Source: CAYQCH01 sp964415935
GTDB lineage: Bacteria > Patescibacteriota > Patescibacteriia > VMEV01 > CAYQCH01
Direction: 5' to 3'
Assembly (NCBI GenBank): GCA_964415935.1
Contig: CAYQCH010000006.1
Span: forward strand, 1-38,668
DNA length: 38,668 bases
Shown: positions 23,441 through 30,555 of the stretch, piece after piece
Position numbering within the stretch: the stretch's first letter is position 1
Layout of the letters: every line of letters begins with the position of its first letter
Program-made: the position numbers and the translations under genes
The notes under the pieces: model-generated
Databases searched by the model: none
What the model saw: the letters and a program-made list of their open reading frames with translations, nothing else
What the model was told of the DNA's origin: nothing

Positions 23441-24457
23441 GCGATCGCGCAATGCCAGCCCCAGGCCTTGCTGCGGCGGGAGCGGTCCAACAATGATGTC
23501 CACGCTTTGCTTGTCCAACCAGCGCAGCCCCTCAAACGCGCGCTTGGCCATGGTTGGCCAGTCCGTCCATAGGCCAAAGTCAAATACCTTCAAGGACGAA
23601 TGTCCTTTCAAGTCAGGGGGCAGTTCCCAGTTTGTGGGCAACAACAACCCTACGCGCTTCCCTTCGGTGATGGCGGCCCGTGATACGACGAAGAGCTCAT
23701 CCGCATCTAAGACGTTCATCAGCTTCGCCTTGGGCGCGTAATGGCGCAGCGTCATGCCGGGAGACGGCAAGCCAAGATGGTCTTGGCCCTCGGCGGCTGA
23801 TGTAAACAAAGCCACCGGGCGCCCGAGGACCATTTCAATTTGCTCTTTGGTGATGCCTCCCGGCCGTAAAATCATGGGCGGCTCCTGCATCAAATCAAGT
23901 ACCGTCGACTCCACGCCCACCTCGCAGCATCCGGCATCGATTACGGCGGCAATGCGGCCGTCAAGGTCTTCCAGTACATGGGCGGCCGTCGTGGGTGAGG
24001 TGCGGCCAGAACGGTTGGCGGACGGGGCGGCAATGGGTACGCCCGCCGTTTCAATAAGCCCCAGGGCCACCGGATGCTTGGGCATGCGGATGCCAACCGT
24101 ATCGCGCCCCGCACTGACGGCATCAGGGACGATATCTGTCTTTGGCAGTAAAAACGTCAGCGGCCCTGGCATAAATTTGTCGGCCAGTGTTTCAAATTCT
24201 TTGGGGTATGAGCGCACCACCGTGTCCATCATCTTGCGCGAAGACACATGCGTAATAAGCGGATTCCACGAGGGCCGACCCTTGGCTTCAAAAATTTTCC
24301 TGACGGCCGCGGCATCCAAAGCATTGGCGCCCAGACCGTACACGGTTTCCGTGGGAAATGCCACAAGCTCGCCGGCACGGATCAAGGCACCGGTTTCTTT
24401 ATATATGGCCAGATTTTTTTCTACATCATCGGTAATGGTAAATACTTTCGTCTCCAT
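23420..24457 (-). CDS. tsaC: L-threonylcarbamoyladenylate synthase, Sua5 type
   Basis: 345 aa. Makes threonylcarbamoyl-AMP for the t6A37 modification of ANN-decoding tRNAs. The N-terminal YrdC-like domain (about 15-205) has LVAFPTETVYGLGANALD, IFEAKGRPSWNPLITHV, FMPGPLTFLLPK, VGIRMPKHPVA, and PIAAPSANRSGRTSPTTAAH. The C-terminal Sua5 domain (about 215-345), with SPGMTLRHYAPKAKL, separates it from short TsaC. Start ATG 24457 gives METKVFTI; the long upstream extension is low-complexity and crosses a terminator, so it is rejected. Confidence 0.95.
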   Translation of the reverse strand: METKVFTITDDVEKNLAIYKETGALIRAGELVAFPTETVYGLGANALDAAAVRKIFEAKGRPSWNPLITHVSSRKMMDTVVRSYPKEFETLADKFMPGPLTFLLPKTDIVPDAVSAGRDTVGIRMPKHPVALGLIETAGVPIAAPSANRSGRTSPTTAAHVLEDLDGRIAAVIDAGCCEVGVESTVLDLMQEPPMILRPGGITKEQIEMVLGRPVALFTSAAEGQDHLGLPSPGMTLRHYAPKAKLMNVLDADELFVVSRAAITEGKRVGLLLPTNWELPPDLKGHSSLKVFDFGLWTDWPTMAKRAFEGLRWLDKQSVDIIVGPLPPQQGLGLALRDRLIRAAK

Positions 24458-24490
24458 ATTGTTCGTGATCAGACGCCCGTTGATTTGGGC

Positions 24491-24533
24491 AAAACAAAAA
24501 GCCCCTCTGCCCCATCCGCGCGTCCGACGGGGC
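24491..24533 (-). terminator. Probable terminator of the DUF378 gene
   Basis: GCCCC/GGGGC pairing followed by GGGGCTTTTTG on the minus strand, between the DUF378 stop and the tsaC start. Several alternative pairings are possible. Confidence 0.5.
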
Positions 24534-24575
24534 GGACGGCAGACAGTATGAAACAGAAGAGCTTTTTTGAAAAGC

Positions 24576-24896
24576 CTACTGCTGGGACGACTGAGAAGAG
24601 CCGGCTTCACCGCTGCAGGAGCCGCCTTTGCAGGCACCGCCCTTGCATTCGCCGCCTTTGCATTCGCCACCCTTGCATTGGGCGCACTTCTTGCACTTGC
24701 CCATCATGCTGAAAATATGGGCAATAGCGGCTAAACCGACCACTACATATACAACGCGCTCTACGACTGGCCAGGCGCCAAGGAGAGCGTTGACGAGGTT
24801 GAAGTTAAAAGCGCCAACTAAACCCCAGTTGAGGGCGCCGATCACCACCAAGGCACCGGTGGCTTTGCAGACTCCGCACATGTGCTTCATCATCAT
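24576..24896 (-). CDS. DUF378-like membrane protein with Cys/Gly repeat tail
   Basis: About 106 aa. DUF378 (YuzA-like) proteins are small two-helix membrane proteins of unknown role. Seen: a helix with ALVVIGALNWGLVGAFNF, the family signature, and a second helix VVYVVVGLAAIAHIFSMM. After it comes a tail with nine Cys: CKKCAQC and then CKGGE, CKGGE, CKGGA, CKGGS. The tail looks metal-binding or redox-active, and I do not know it in the standard family. An N-terminal CGVC pair is also present. Three Met codons compete as start (24896, 24893, 24890); no Shine-Dalgarno decides. Confidence 0.82.
   Translation of the reverse strand: MMMKHMCGVCKATGALVVIGALNWGLVGAFNFNLVNALLGAWPVVERVVYVVVGLAAIAHIFSMMGKCKKCAQCKGGECKGGECKGGACKGGSCSGEAGSSQSSQQ
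24615..24695 (-). repeat. In-frame 15-base repeat coding CKGGx units
   Basis: Four tandem five-residue units (Cys-Lys-Gly-Gly-X) follow CKKCAQ at the end of the DUF378 gene. The units differ at silent sites (GGC/GGT, AAA/AAG), so they are not a fresh duplication. Confidence 0.8.
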
Positions 24897-24990
24897 ACGA
24901 ACGATATTAAACTTATTAAACTGTAAAAATCGTAGCAAAATTGCTTTGTTGGCGCCACCCCGGCTGTGGATTTCTTGATTTTTGGCAAAA

Positions 24991-25044
24991 AGAAGACCGG
25001 CCGGCCATCATCGCAATCATGGGAGATGCGAGATGGCCGGCCGG
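24991..25044 (-). terminator. Terminator of the large lipoprotein gene
   Basis: 13-base perfect stem CCGGCCGGCCATC/GATGGCCGGCCGG, continued inside by TCGCA/TGCGA, then TCTTCTTTTTG on the minus strand. It lies 28 bases after the stop. Confidence 0.82.
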
Positions 25045-25071
25045 CTGCGGGCGACGCGCCGTAGAGGCGGT

Positions 25072-26922
25072 CTAGCCCTGGGTCACGCGGAAGTCCAGCG
25101 GGTTGCTGTTGGGGTTGACCCGCGTGAAGGTCACCTTGAAGTTGTCGTTCCCGCTGCCGCCGTACCAGCGCGAGTACACCTTGAAGTCCGGCCAGCGCCA
25201 CTTGGAGCTGTTGCCGAAGTCGGCGTCCTGCACCGGCGCCGTCCCTTCCGCGTACTGGAAGTTGGACACGTTCTCGGAACCCGAGTCCGTCAGGTAGCGG
25301 AAGTAGAACACGGCGTAGCGCGCGTTGTTCTGCGTGCTGTCGACGTGCTGCAGCGACAGGACCGGCGGCGTGGTGCCGTTCAGCCCCTGGCTGCCCCCGT
25401 TGAACAGCATCTCGTAGAGGTCGCCGTTGTTGGGGAAGCCGTTGCGGAGGTTGATCCGGTCGATGCTGACGACGCAGGGCACGATGCGCTCGGCGCTGTT
25501 GTTCGGGTTCTCGTGAGGAGGCCCGAAGTTGCAGTGGGTGTCGATGACCCACTCGCCGTTGTACTCCTGCACCTGCGGCAGGTACGGGAGCACGCGCACC
25601 GCGAAGCTGCTGTTGAAGCCGCCCGCCGACACGTTGAGCGTGGCCACGCCGGGCTTCTTGGGCTCGGCGAACCACCTGGTGCCGCTCGTGTTGACGGCCA
25701 GCACGTCTGGGTCGGAGCTGGTCACGGTGTTACCGCTGCCCGGGAACACGAACGCCCCCGAGTTGCAGTTCCAGACCTTGTACTCCCAGCGCATGCCGGG
25801 CATCATGTGCGCCAGCATGCGCACCAGGATGACGCCGTTGGGCGTGGAGTTGTTGCTGCTGACCGTGACCGTGTTGGAGCGGAAGGCCTTGGCCCAGCGC
25901 TCCTCGGAGTCGAACGTCTGCTGCTGGCCCTTGCCCCAGGCCGTGATCTGCACGCTGGTGCCGGCCAGCCGGAAGAAGACCCGGCCGTCGGCGTCCACCG
26001 ACGCGAGCTCGTTGAGCAGCTGGGCCTTGTCCATCCACCAGTTGACGTCGCGCTCCACGTCGGTGGAGTTGCCGTCCTTGGTGGCGGTCATGCTCAGCGC
26101 GAGGGGCTGGCCCGGGTTGGCCTGGCCGGGCGGGTTGTTGATCGTGATGGCCGTGATGGTCGGGCCGGGCACGCCGCTGGACGAGCTGCCGCCGCCGGTC
26201 GTGTTGACCGTGATGGCGTCCACGAACGTCTGCGAGCCGCTCTGGCCGTTGAAGTTGAACACGTTGACGAACAGGTCGGCGGTGCCGACGTTCGAGTTGG
26301 CCAGGAACTGCCAGCTGCTGTTGTTGAGCACCTGCACAGCCCCGATGTTGTTGGGGTTGTCGCGGAGCTCCAGGTTGTACTGGTTGCTCTGCAGCTGAGT
26401 GCCGGCGACGCTGACCGTGATGATCGACGTCTGGTTGATCTGCACGGTGCGCTGGTTGGCGTCCAGCTGGATGTTCAGGTTGCCCGTGCCTCCGCCGCCA
26501 CCGCCCTGTCCGATGGTGACGAACGCCTCGTCGAAGGCCACGTCGCCGTCGGCGGCGATGGCCACGCGCACGGGCGTCGGGTTGGCCGTGTTGATGGACT
26601 TGGCCTTGACCAGGACGCTGTTGTCGCTGTTCTTGGTCAACTCCAGCAGGTTCGGGTCGGCCGTCCACGTGGCGGTGTAGCCGCTCGTGTTCAGGGTGGT
26701 GCCGTTGCGGACCACCTGGATGGTGAACGTGTACGTACCGCCGTTCTGGGTCAGGTTGACCGTCGCGCCGTTCACCGTCTTGTTGGTGATCTGGACGCTC
26801 AGGCCGCCCGTGCTGGTGACGGACGCGACGACGTTGTCGCGCGACTTGTTGCAGCCGGCGACGACCAATCCCGTGAGGGCGATGGCCGTCGCGGCCGCGG
26901 CGAACTTCTTCAGGCTGTTCAA
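25072..26922 (-). CDS. Large surface lipoprotein with Ig-like beta-domains
   Basis: 616 aa from a TTG at 26922. Lipoprotein signal with lipobox VAGC (Cys24), then Asn/Thr/Ser/Gln-rich, Lys-poor beta sequence. Residues about 35-330 suggest bacterial Ig-like units (NGTTLNTSGYTATWTADPN, NTANPTPVRVAIAADGDVAF, SDPDVLAVNTSGTRWFAEPK). A glycine run (GQGGGGGGTG) separates two of them. The C-terminal 200 residues are Asn- and Trp-rich with no recognised domain. The TTG has GAGGG five bases upstream and precedes the Lys-Lys of the signal peptide; the longer ATG frame to 27018 runs into the promoter. G/C-rich third positions and strong ribosome site differ from the core genes. Likely displayed on the cell surface; ligand unknown. 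Confidence 0.85.
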   Translation of the reverse strand: MNSLKKFAAAATAIALTGLVVAGCNKSRDNVVASVTSTGGLSVQITNKTVNGATVNLTQNGGTYTFTIQVVRNGTTLNTSGYTATWTADPNLLELTKNSDNSVLVKAKSINTANPTPVRVAIAADGDVAFDEAFVTIGQGGGGGGTGNLNIQLDANQRTVQINQTSIITVSVAGTQLQSNQYNLELRDNPNNIGAVQVLNNSSWQFLANSNVGTADLFVNVFNFNGQSGSQTFVDAITVNTTGGGSSSSGVPGPTITAITINNPPGQANPGQPLALSMTATKDGNSTDVERDVNWWMDKAQLLNELASVDADGRVFFRLAGTSVQITAWGKGQQQTFDSEERWAKAFRSNTVTVSSNNSTPNGVILVRMLAHMMPGMRWEYKVWNCNSGAFVFPGSGNTVTSSDPDVLAVNTSGTRWFAEPKKPGVATLNVSAGGFNSSFAVRVLPYLPQVQEYNGEWVIDTHCNFGPPHENPNNSAERIVPCVVSIDRINLRNGFPNNGDLYEMLFNGGSQGLNGTTPPVLSLQHVDSTQNNARYAVFYFRYLTDSGSENVSNFQYAEGTAPVQDADFGNSSKWRWPDFKVYSRWYGGSGNDNFKVTFTRVNPNSNPLDFRVTQG

Positions 26923-27020
26923 GGGTTCCCTCTTCCTTGCATGGGTCTGCTGGCCAGGCAACGCGCCCGGCCATGAGTTGTTTTCCCGATCTCCCCGGTT
27001 TACCCAAAGGAAATCCATGG

Positions 27021-27049
27021 AAATTAGCAGAATTCGCGATTTCTGTCAA
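27021..27049 (-). promoter_or_regulatory. Promoter of the large lipoprotein gene
   Basis: TTGACA, 17-base spacer, TAATTT preceded by TGC on the minus strand. The predicted leader is about 90 bases. Confidence 0.72.
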
Positions 27050-27144
27050 GCCATTGGTCAATCAACGGCTTCACACAGAAAACAGGCAAATATTAGCTAA
27101 AATACAGGGTTTTATGCAAATAATAGCATCTGGCGCATGCCAAG

Positions 27145-28812
27145 CTACCACGAGCCGCCGCCTCCTCCCCCGCCTCCGCCACCCGAAGATCCGCCGCTAA
27201 AACCGGAAGAGGACGAAGAAGGCGGCATGGCATGCGACATGGTTGCCGCCGAAAAACCCGACATGGAGCGAGAAAAATGCGCGGCGGAGAAGGCCTGGGC
27301 CTTGCTGCCGCTATACCATTCCGGCGGCTGCTGTAACTTGCCTTCAAACGCTTTGGCCCACTTGTCGGCCAGACCGAAAACCATAGCGAACGGCAGCACC
27401 TCAAAAAACAGATTTTGCTTTTCCTGCCACTTCACGCGCTCGGTTTCCGCGGCCGCAATGTACTGCTTAAAACCCAGCGCATGCTGATACGCGGCAACGC
27501 CGGCTTGCGTGCGCTTTGGCATGAGCACGGCAAATATAAGCAGAATTGCTTCTGCGATGATGCCGCCCACCAGCAAATCAAGGCGCATGCCAGAGACGGC
27601 CGCGACGATAAACAGCAAGATGCCTGCGCCGATGGCGGCGGCAATCCAGGCGCCGGCCACATGCCCTGGCTTTCCAACAAAATACTGGCGGTCTTGCACG
27701 GATTTCCACACCGCCGCCTTGATTTTCTCCACCTCCTTATAGAAATCTTTCGGCAGGTCGGAAATTTTTATTTTCTTGTCGATGGCATGCGCAAAGAGCG
27801 CATCCAGCAGAACGTGTTGATGCGGTTTGGCAGAGACGGCGTCTTTGACCAGGTGTAGTTCATAGTCAAATGAATCCGTGAGCCAACCGTCCTTTTTTAT
27901 CTCCGTAATCTTCAAAAAGCCGGCCTCGGCCAAGGAGACAATTTCCGCGGAAACATGATCATGGCGAAATGACTGATGCACCAAATACCCCATTTCAGCC
28001 GGCGATAGCTTGTCCGGTGCGTCATACTGACGGACCACACCGCGGCCCTTGGGATCGCGGCCGCGCGACGACCACAAGGCATATCCTACGACCAGCGCAA
28101 CCAGAGGAAACAGAAATCCGAAGTTATCACTGAGGATCCAGCTGGCCTTTGTCCAACCTGACGGTTCTGTTACGAACCCCTTTGGCCAGGAAACAGCGAC
28201 CGTGAGAAAATCGTTCGCCGTAAAATGAATTTCATTTCCTTCCACACGGCTGGTGCAGTCCTGCGCCGTAGAGCCGGTCGAACCCGTATAGCAGACAGTT
28301 TTCACGACACCTTCCGCCTCAAATGGCAGGCGCACGGTGGCCGTTGCCTCAGGAATACCGACCTCCCACTCATTGCCCGTGATATTCCAATATAGCTCGT
28401 CATGGTCATCAAAATAGCGCAGGCCCCTGCTGGCGATGTATTCAATGACATATGTTTTCTGCCCGCTGACGTATGCGTCAGGATCACCGATCTTGATACG
28501 GCGGTAGGCGCCGTCGCGCAAGACTTCGTATTGATAGGACTGGCCGTTCTCGTCCGTAACGCCTAAAACCTCAAGGCCGATGGAAATGTGCTGGTTCACA
28601 CTGTTGCGATACTTCACCGGGATATCGCGATAGATGCCGTGCTTTTGGGTATGGAAGTAGGTAACGATGGTTTCTTTAACCCGCATGCCCCCTTCACGCT
28701 GAACATCGATATCCGCATGAAAGGAAGTTATTTCCCATGCTCCCTGGGCCCAGGTGTCGTGCGGTAAGAGCATGACAAGCAATGCGGACAGCATCCAAAA
28801 AAATCGTTTCAT
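27145..28812 (-). CDS. DUF2207 membrane protein with poly-Gly C-terminus
   Basis: 555 aa. Signal peptide (to about residue 20, DTWAQG), then the exported DUF2207 domain (about 25-215) with YFHTQKHGIYRDIPVKYR, LRYFDDHDELYWNITGNEW and the Cys pair CYTGSTGSTAQDC. A membrane helix near 235-255 is followed by a cytosolic region (LSPAEMGYLVHQSFRHDHVS), a pair of helices near 385-435, a conserved AAYQHALGFKQYIAAAETER segment, and a Ser/Gly tail ending in ten glycines then Ser-Trp. All of this is the standard family plan; the role is unknown. Start at 28812 (MKRFFWM) chosen over an ATG five codons earlier. Confidence 0.93.
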   Translation of the reverse strand: MKRFFWMLSALLVMLLPHDTWAQGAWEITSFHADIDVQREGGMRVKETIVTYFHTQKHGIYRDIPVKYRNSVNQHISIGLEVLGVTDENGQSYQYEVLRDGAYRRIKIGDPDAYVSGQKTYVIEYIASRGLRYFDDHDELYWNITGNEWEVGIPEATATVRLPFEAEGVVKTVCYTGSTGSTAQDCTSRVEGNEIHFTANDFLTVAVSWPKGFVTEPSGWTKASWILSDNFGFLFPLVALVVGYALWSSRGRDPKGRGVVRQYDAPDKLSPAEMGYLVHQSFRHDHVSAEIVSLAEAGFLKITEIKKDGWLTDSFDYELHLVKDAVSAKPHQHVLLDALFAHAIDKKIKISDLPKDFYKEVEKIKAAVWKSVQDRQYFVGKPGHVAGAWIAAAIGAGILLFIVAAVSGMRLDLLVGGIIAEAILLIFAVLMPKRTQAGVAAYQHALGFKQYIAAAETERVKWQEKQNLFFEVLPFAMVFGLADKWAKAFEGKLQQPPEWYSGSKAQAFSAAHFSRSMSGFSAATMSHAMPPSSSSSGFSGGSSGGGGGGGGGGSW

Positions 28813-28952
28813 ATATTTGGCCAACATTAGGTATTTTCCACGATAGCACAGCTTTTCATTTGAGGCGACGTGAAAAGGATTTTTTGTCGGGAAGTATTAA
28901 CAAGAGTTATGGGACGCTAGCACCCCATACAGATAACCCTTAATTTCACATT

Positions 28953-29447
28953 ATGGACCACAAACGCAACTTGTCGTTTGCCGCGCTCGCCTTGGGCGCG
29001 GTTCTTGCGTCCGGCTCGTTTCTGGCCGGATCGCAGGCACTCGCGTTCGGCCAACCAGAGACCGCCCCGCCTGGACTGGAGGGCTCTCTGGACGAACTGC
29101 GGCAAATGCGCCGGGAGCATATGAAACGTCAACAACACATGAGTGTTGAAGAACGCCTTAACCAGGCCGTCGCCGATGGCACGATCACGGAAGAACAAAA
29201 AGCCGCGATTACCGCCAAGCTTGAGGAAATGCACACCAAGCTCAAGGCGCTCAAGGATCTCCCAAAAGAACAATGGCGCGATGCGTTTAAGCAAATCCAC
29301 GAAGAAATGCAAACGTGGTCAAAGGACAACGGCATCAACCAGTCATGGTGGAATGGCGTTGGCAAGGAGCCGCATCGGTTCCAACCGGGACCCAGGCACG
29401 GCTTTGGGATGAAAGGCGATTTCGTCAAACTTCGACTGAAATCCTAG
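28953..29447 (+). CDS. Small exported helical protein (DUF2680/Spy-like in feel)
   Basis: 164 aa. Signal peptide (1-about 31, SFLAGSQALAFG). The mature part is helical and charged, Met- and Gln-rich: LRQMRREHMKRQQHMSVEE, then LNQAVADGTITEEQKAAITA followed by a KLEEMHTKLKAL coil. The TITEEQ motif resembles DUF2680 and the LTxxQ of Spy/CpxP chaperones, but length and order are not diagnostic. The C-terminus is His/Gly/Pro-rich (HRFQPGPRHGFGMKG), which could bind metal. One of few plus-strand genes. No Shine-Dalgarno. A terminator follows directly. Confidence 0.75.
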   Translation: MDHKRNLSFAALALGAVLASGSFLAGSQALAFGQPETAPPGLEGSLDELRQMRREHMKRQQHMSVEERLNQAVADGTITEEQKAAITAKLEEMHTKLKALKDLPKEQWRDAFKQIHEEMQTWSKDNGINQSWWNGVGKEPHRFQPGPRHGFGMKGDFVKLRLKS

Positions 29448-29462
29448 CTCTTTAAGAAAAGT

Positions 29463-29488
29463 CCCTCCCCGACGGGAGGGTCTTTTTA
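29463..29488. terminator. Bidirectional terminator
   Basis: CCCTCCC-CGAC-GGGAGGG stem, then TCTTTTTATT on the plus strand; the minus side has ACTTTTCTT. Its T-run overlaps the stop codon of the convergent zinc-ribbon gene. Confidence 0.82.
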
Positions 29489-29620
29489 TTCCTGTGCATG
29501 CTTTTCGCCGCACCAGGGGCAGTACCAGACCGCCTTGTCTTTTGGCGCGTCGCCCACAGTCCACCATTTCTGGCAAAACGAACAGGAAAAATGGGTTAAT
29601 TCTTCATGCGAAATGCGCAT
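29486..29620 (-). CDS. Tiny zinc-ribbon protein
   Basis: 44 aa. Two CxxC pairs, CSFC (13/16) and CPWC (34/37), spaced as in a zinc ribbon or rubredoxin knuckle, with three Trp between and beside them (KWWTVGD, VWYCPWCGEKHA). The ATG is three bases after the cupin stop, so it is co-translated with the dinB run. It is easily missed because of its length. Zinc (or iron) binding is inferred from the Cys spacing. Confidence 0.78.
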   Translation of the reverse strand: MRISHEELTHFSCSFCQKWWTVGDAPKDKAVWYCPWCGEKHAQE

Positions 29621-29623
29621 AAG

Positions 29624-30019
29624 TTATTCCACACCATGCCCGAATTCTTCATCGGCCATGTCCGCCTCCGCGTCCTGCTTCGTGGCATGCACGCGCCCGT
29701 CAATGTGGTTAGGGGGGCAATACACCGTAGCAATCTTTAAGGATTCATCACCGCTATTGATTATGTTGTGCCGCGTACCCGGCGTAACCACAAGAATGTC
29801 GCCCGCACGCACAGCCGATTCTTTTCCATCCAGCATAGCTTTGCCTTCCCCCTGGAAAACATACAAAATCTGCTCCACATGATCGTGCGTTTCTTCACCG
29901 ATATCTTCACCCGGCTTAATATCCATGACCACCAGCTGTGACTTGCCTCCCGTAAACAGCACTTTGCGGAAATTTTTATTGTTCACGGCCTCTGACTGGA
30001 TTTGGGTTTGATATGACAT
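29624..30019 (-). CDS. Cupin-domain protein
   Basis: 131 aa, single cupin_2 barrel. Motif 1 has ETHDHVEQILYVFQGEG (metal-binding His, His and Glu) and motif 2 has VVTPGTRHNIIN with the last His. The N-terminal LVVMDIKPGEDIGEE strand is typical. Substrate unknown; small cupins range from sugar isomerases to metal-binding sensors. The start is four bases after the stop of the upstream fusion gene. Confidence 0.92.
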   Translation of the reverse strand: MSYQTQIQSEAVNNKNFRKVLFTGGKSQLVVMDIKPGEDIGEETHDHVEQILYVFQGEGKAMLDGKESAVRAGDILVVTPGTRHNIINSGDESLKIATVYCPPNHIDGRVHATKQDAEADMADEEFGHGVE

Positions 30020-30023
30020 ACGG

Positions 30024-30524
30024 TTACATTTTTAGGATTATACGCTTATCAAATGCGCCACGCTGTTCTCGCTTCTCTTCCATGATGCGCTCAATCTCTT
30101 GAGGCGGCAACCCAAAGGCGGCGGAAACGGCAGCCACGACCTCCAAAATATCGGCCAGCTCCTCCACGGAATGGCTTTGGCAAAACTCATCCGCTTCTTC
30201 GCGCAATTTTTCCTTTAGTCGTTCTCTGTACTCGGTGTCGTCCGCTGTGCGAACCTGCGGCCGCGAGCCTTCCGCCCGCATAATTTCCGGAATACCATCG
30301 CGAACCAGCTTTTCGTTGCCAAGGTATTCAAAGCGCGGCAAGGTGTTCCCGTCCCGCTCAACCGTTTCCAAAAACATCGCTTTCGGCCGCAACCACAGCT
30401 GTCCGTCATGCTCATAAACGACAAACGGGTCGAGCGATTCGGAGTGTTTCCCCTCGCCCAGTACGCGATAGACGCCGCCCTTGAAATGCCGGTACAAACC
30501 GGGTTTGATTTTTTGCTGTTCCAT
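30024..30524 (-). CDS. DUF1653 domain fused to a MazG/PRA-PH-like pyrophosphohydrolase domain
   Basis: 166 aa. Residues about 6-65 are DUF1653 (GLYRHFKGGVYRVLGEGKHS, DPFVVYEHDGQLWLRPKAMF). Residues about 70-166 form an all-alpha NTP-pyrophosphohydrolase-like domain: KLVRDGIPEIMRAEG, then KLREEADEF and VEELADILEVVAAV, holding the EExxE/ExxD metal-ligand pattern. Such domains clean up non-canonical nucleotides. Start ATG 30524 gives MEQQKIKPGLYRHF; earlier Mets lie inside the dinB gene. It sits 31 bases after dinB, fitting a nucleotide-pool or DNA-repair context. Confidence 0.88.
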   Translation of the reverse strand: MEQQKIKPGLYRHFKGGVYRVLGEGKHSESLDPFVVYEHDGQLWLRPKAMFLETVERDGNTLPRFEYLGNEKLVRDGIPEIMRAEGSRPQVRTADDTEYRERLKEKLREEADEFCQSHSVEELADILEVVAAVSAAFGLPPQEIERIMEEKREQRGAFDKRIILKM

Positions 30525-30555
30525 GAGTCTATGATGCGCGGCGCATAAGAAACGG

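Noticed and set aside
24615..24695. Regular 15-base repeats as a CRISPR-like array
   Set aside because: The units are in frame, adjacent, without spacers, and encode CKGGx.
24997..25044. 13-base inverted repeat as an insertion-sequence end or attachment site
   Set aside because: It sits just after a stop codon, has a T-rich run on the correct side and no transposase or target duplication nearby; a terminator explains it.
24982..26976. 664-aa plus-strand open frame opposite the large lipoprotein
   Set aside because: It is the complement of a G/C-rich coding region, which rarely makes stops. Its sequence is a Val/Arg/Ala/His-rich run without domains, and the minus strand has promoter, ribosome site, lipobox and terminator.
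25730..27061. 443-aa minus-strand frame overlapping the lipoprotein
   Set aside because: Arg/Gln/His-rich shadow in another frame; it crosses the promoter and has no ribosome site.
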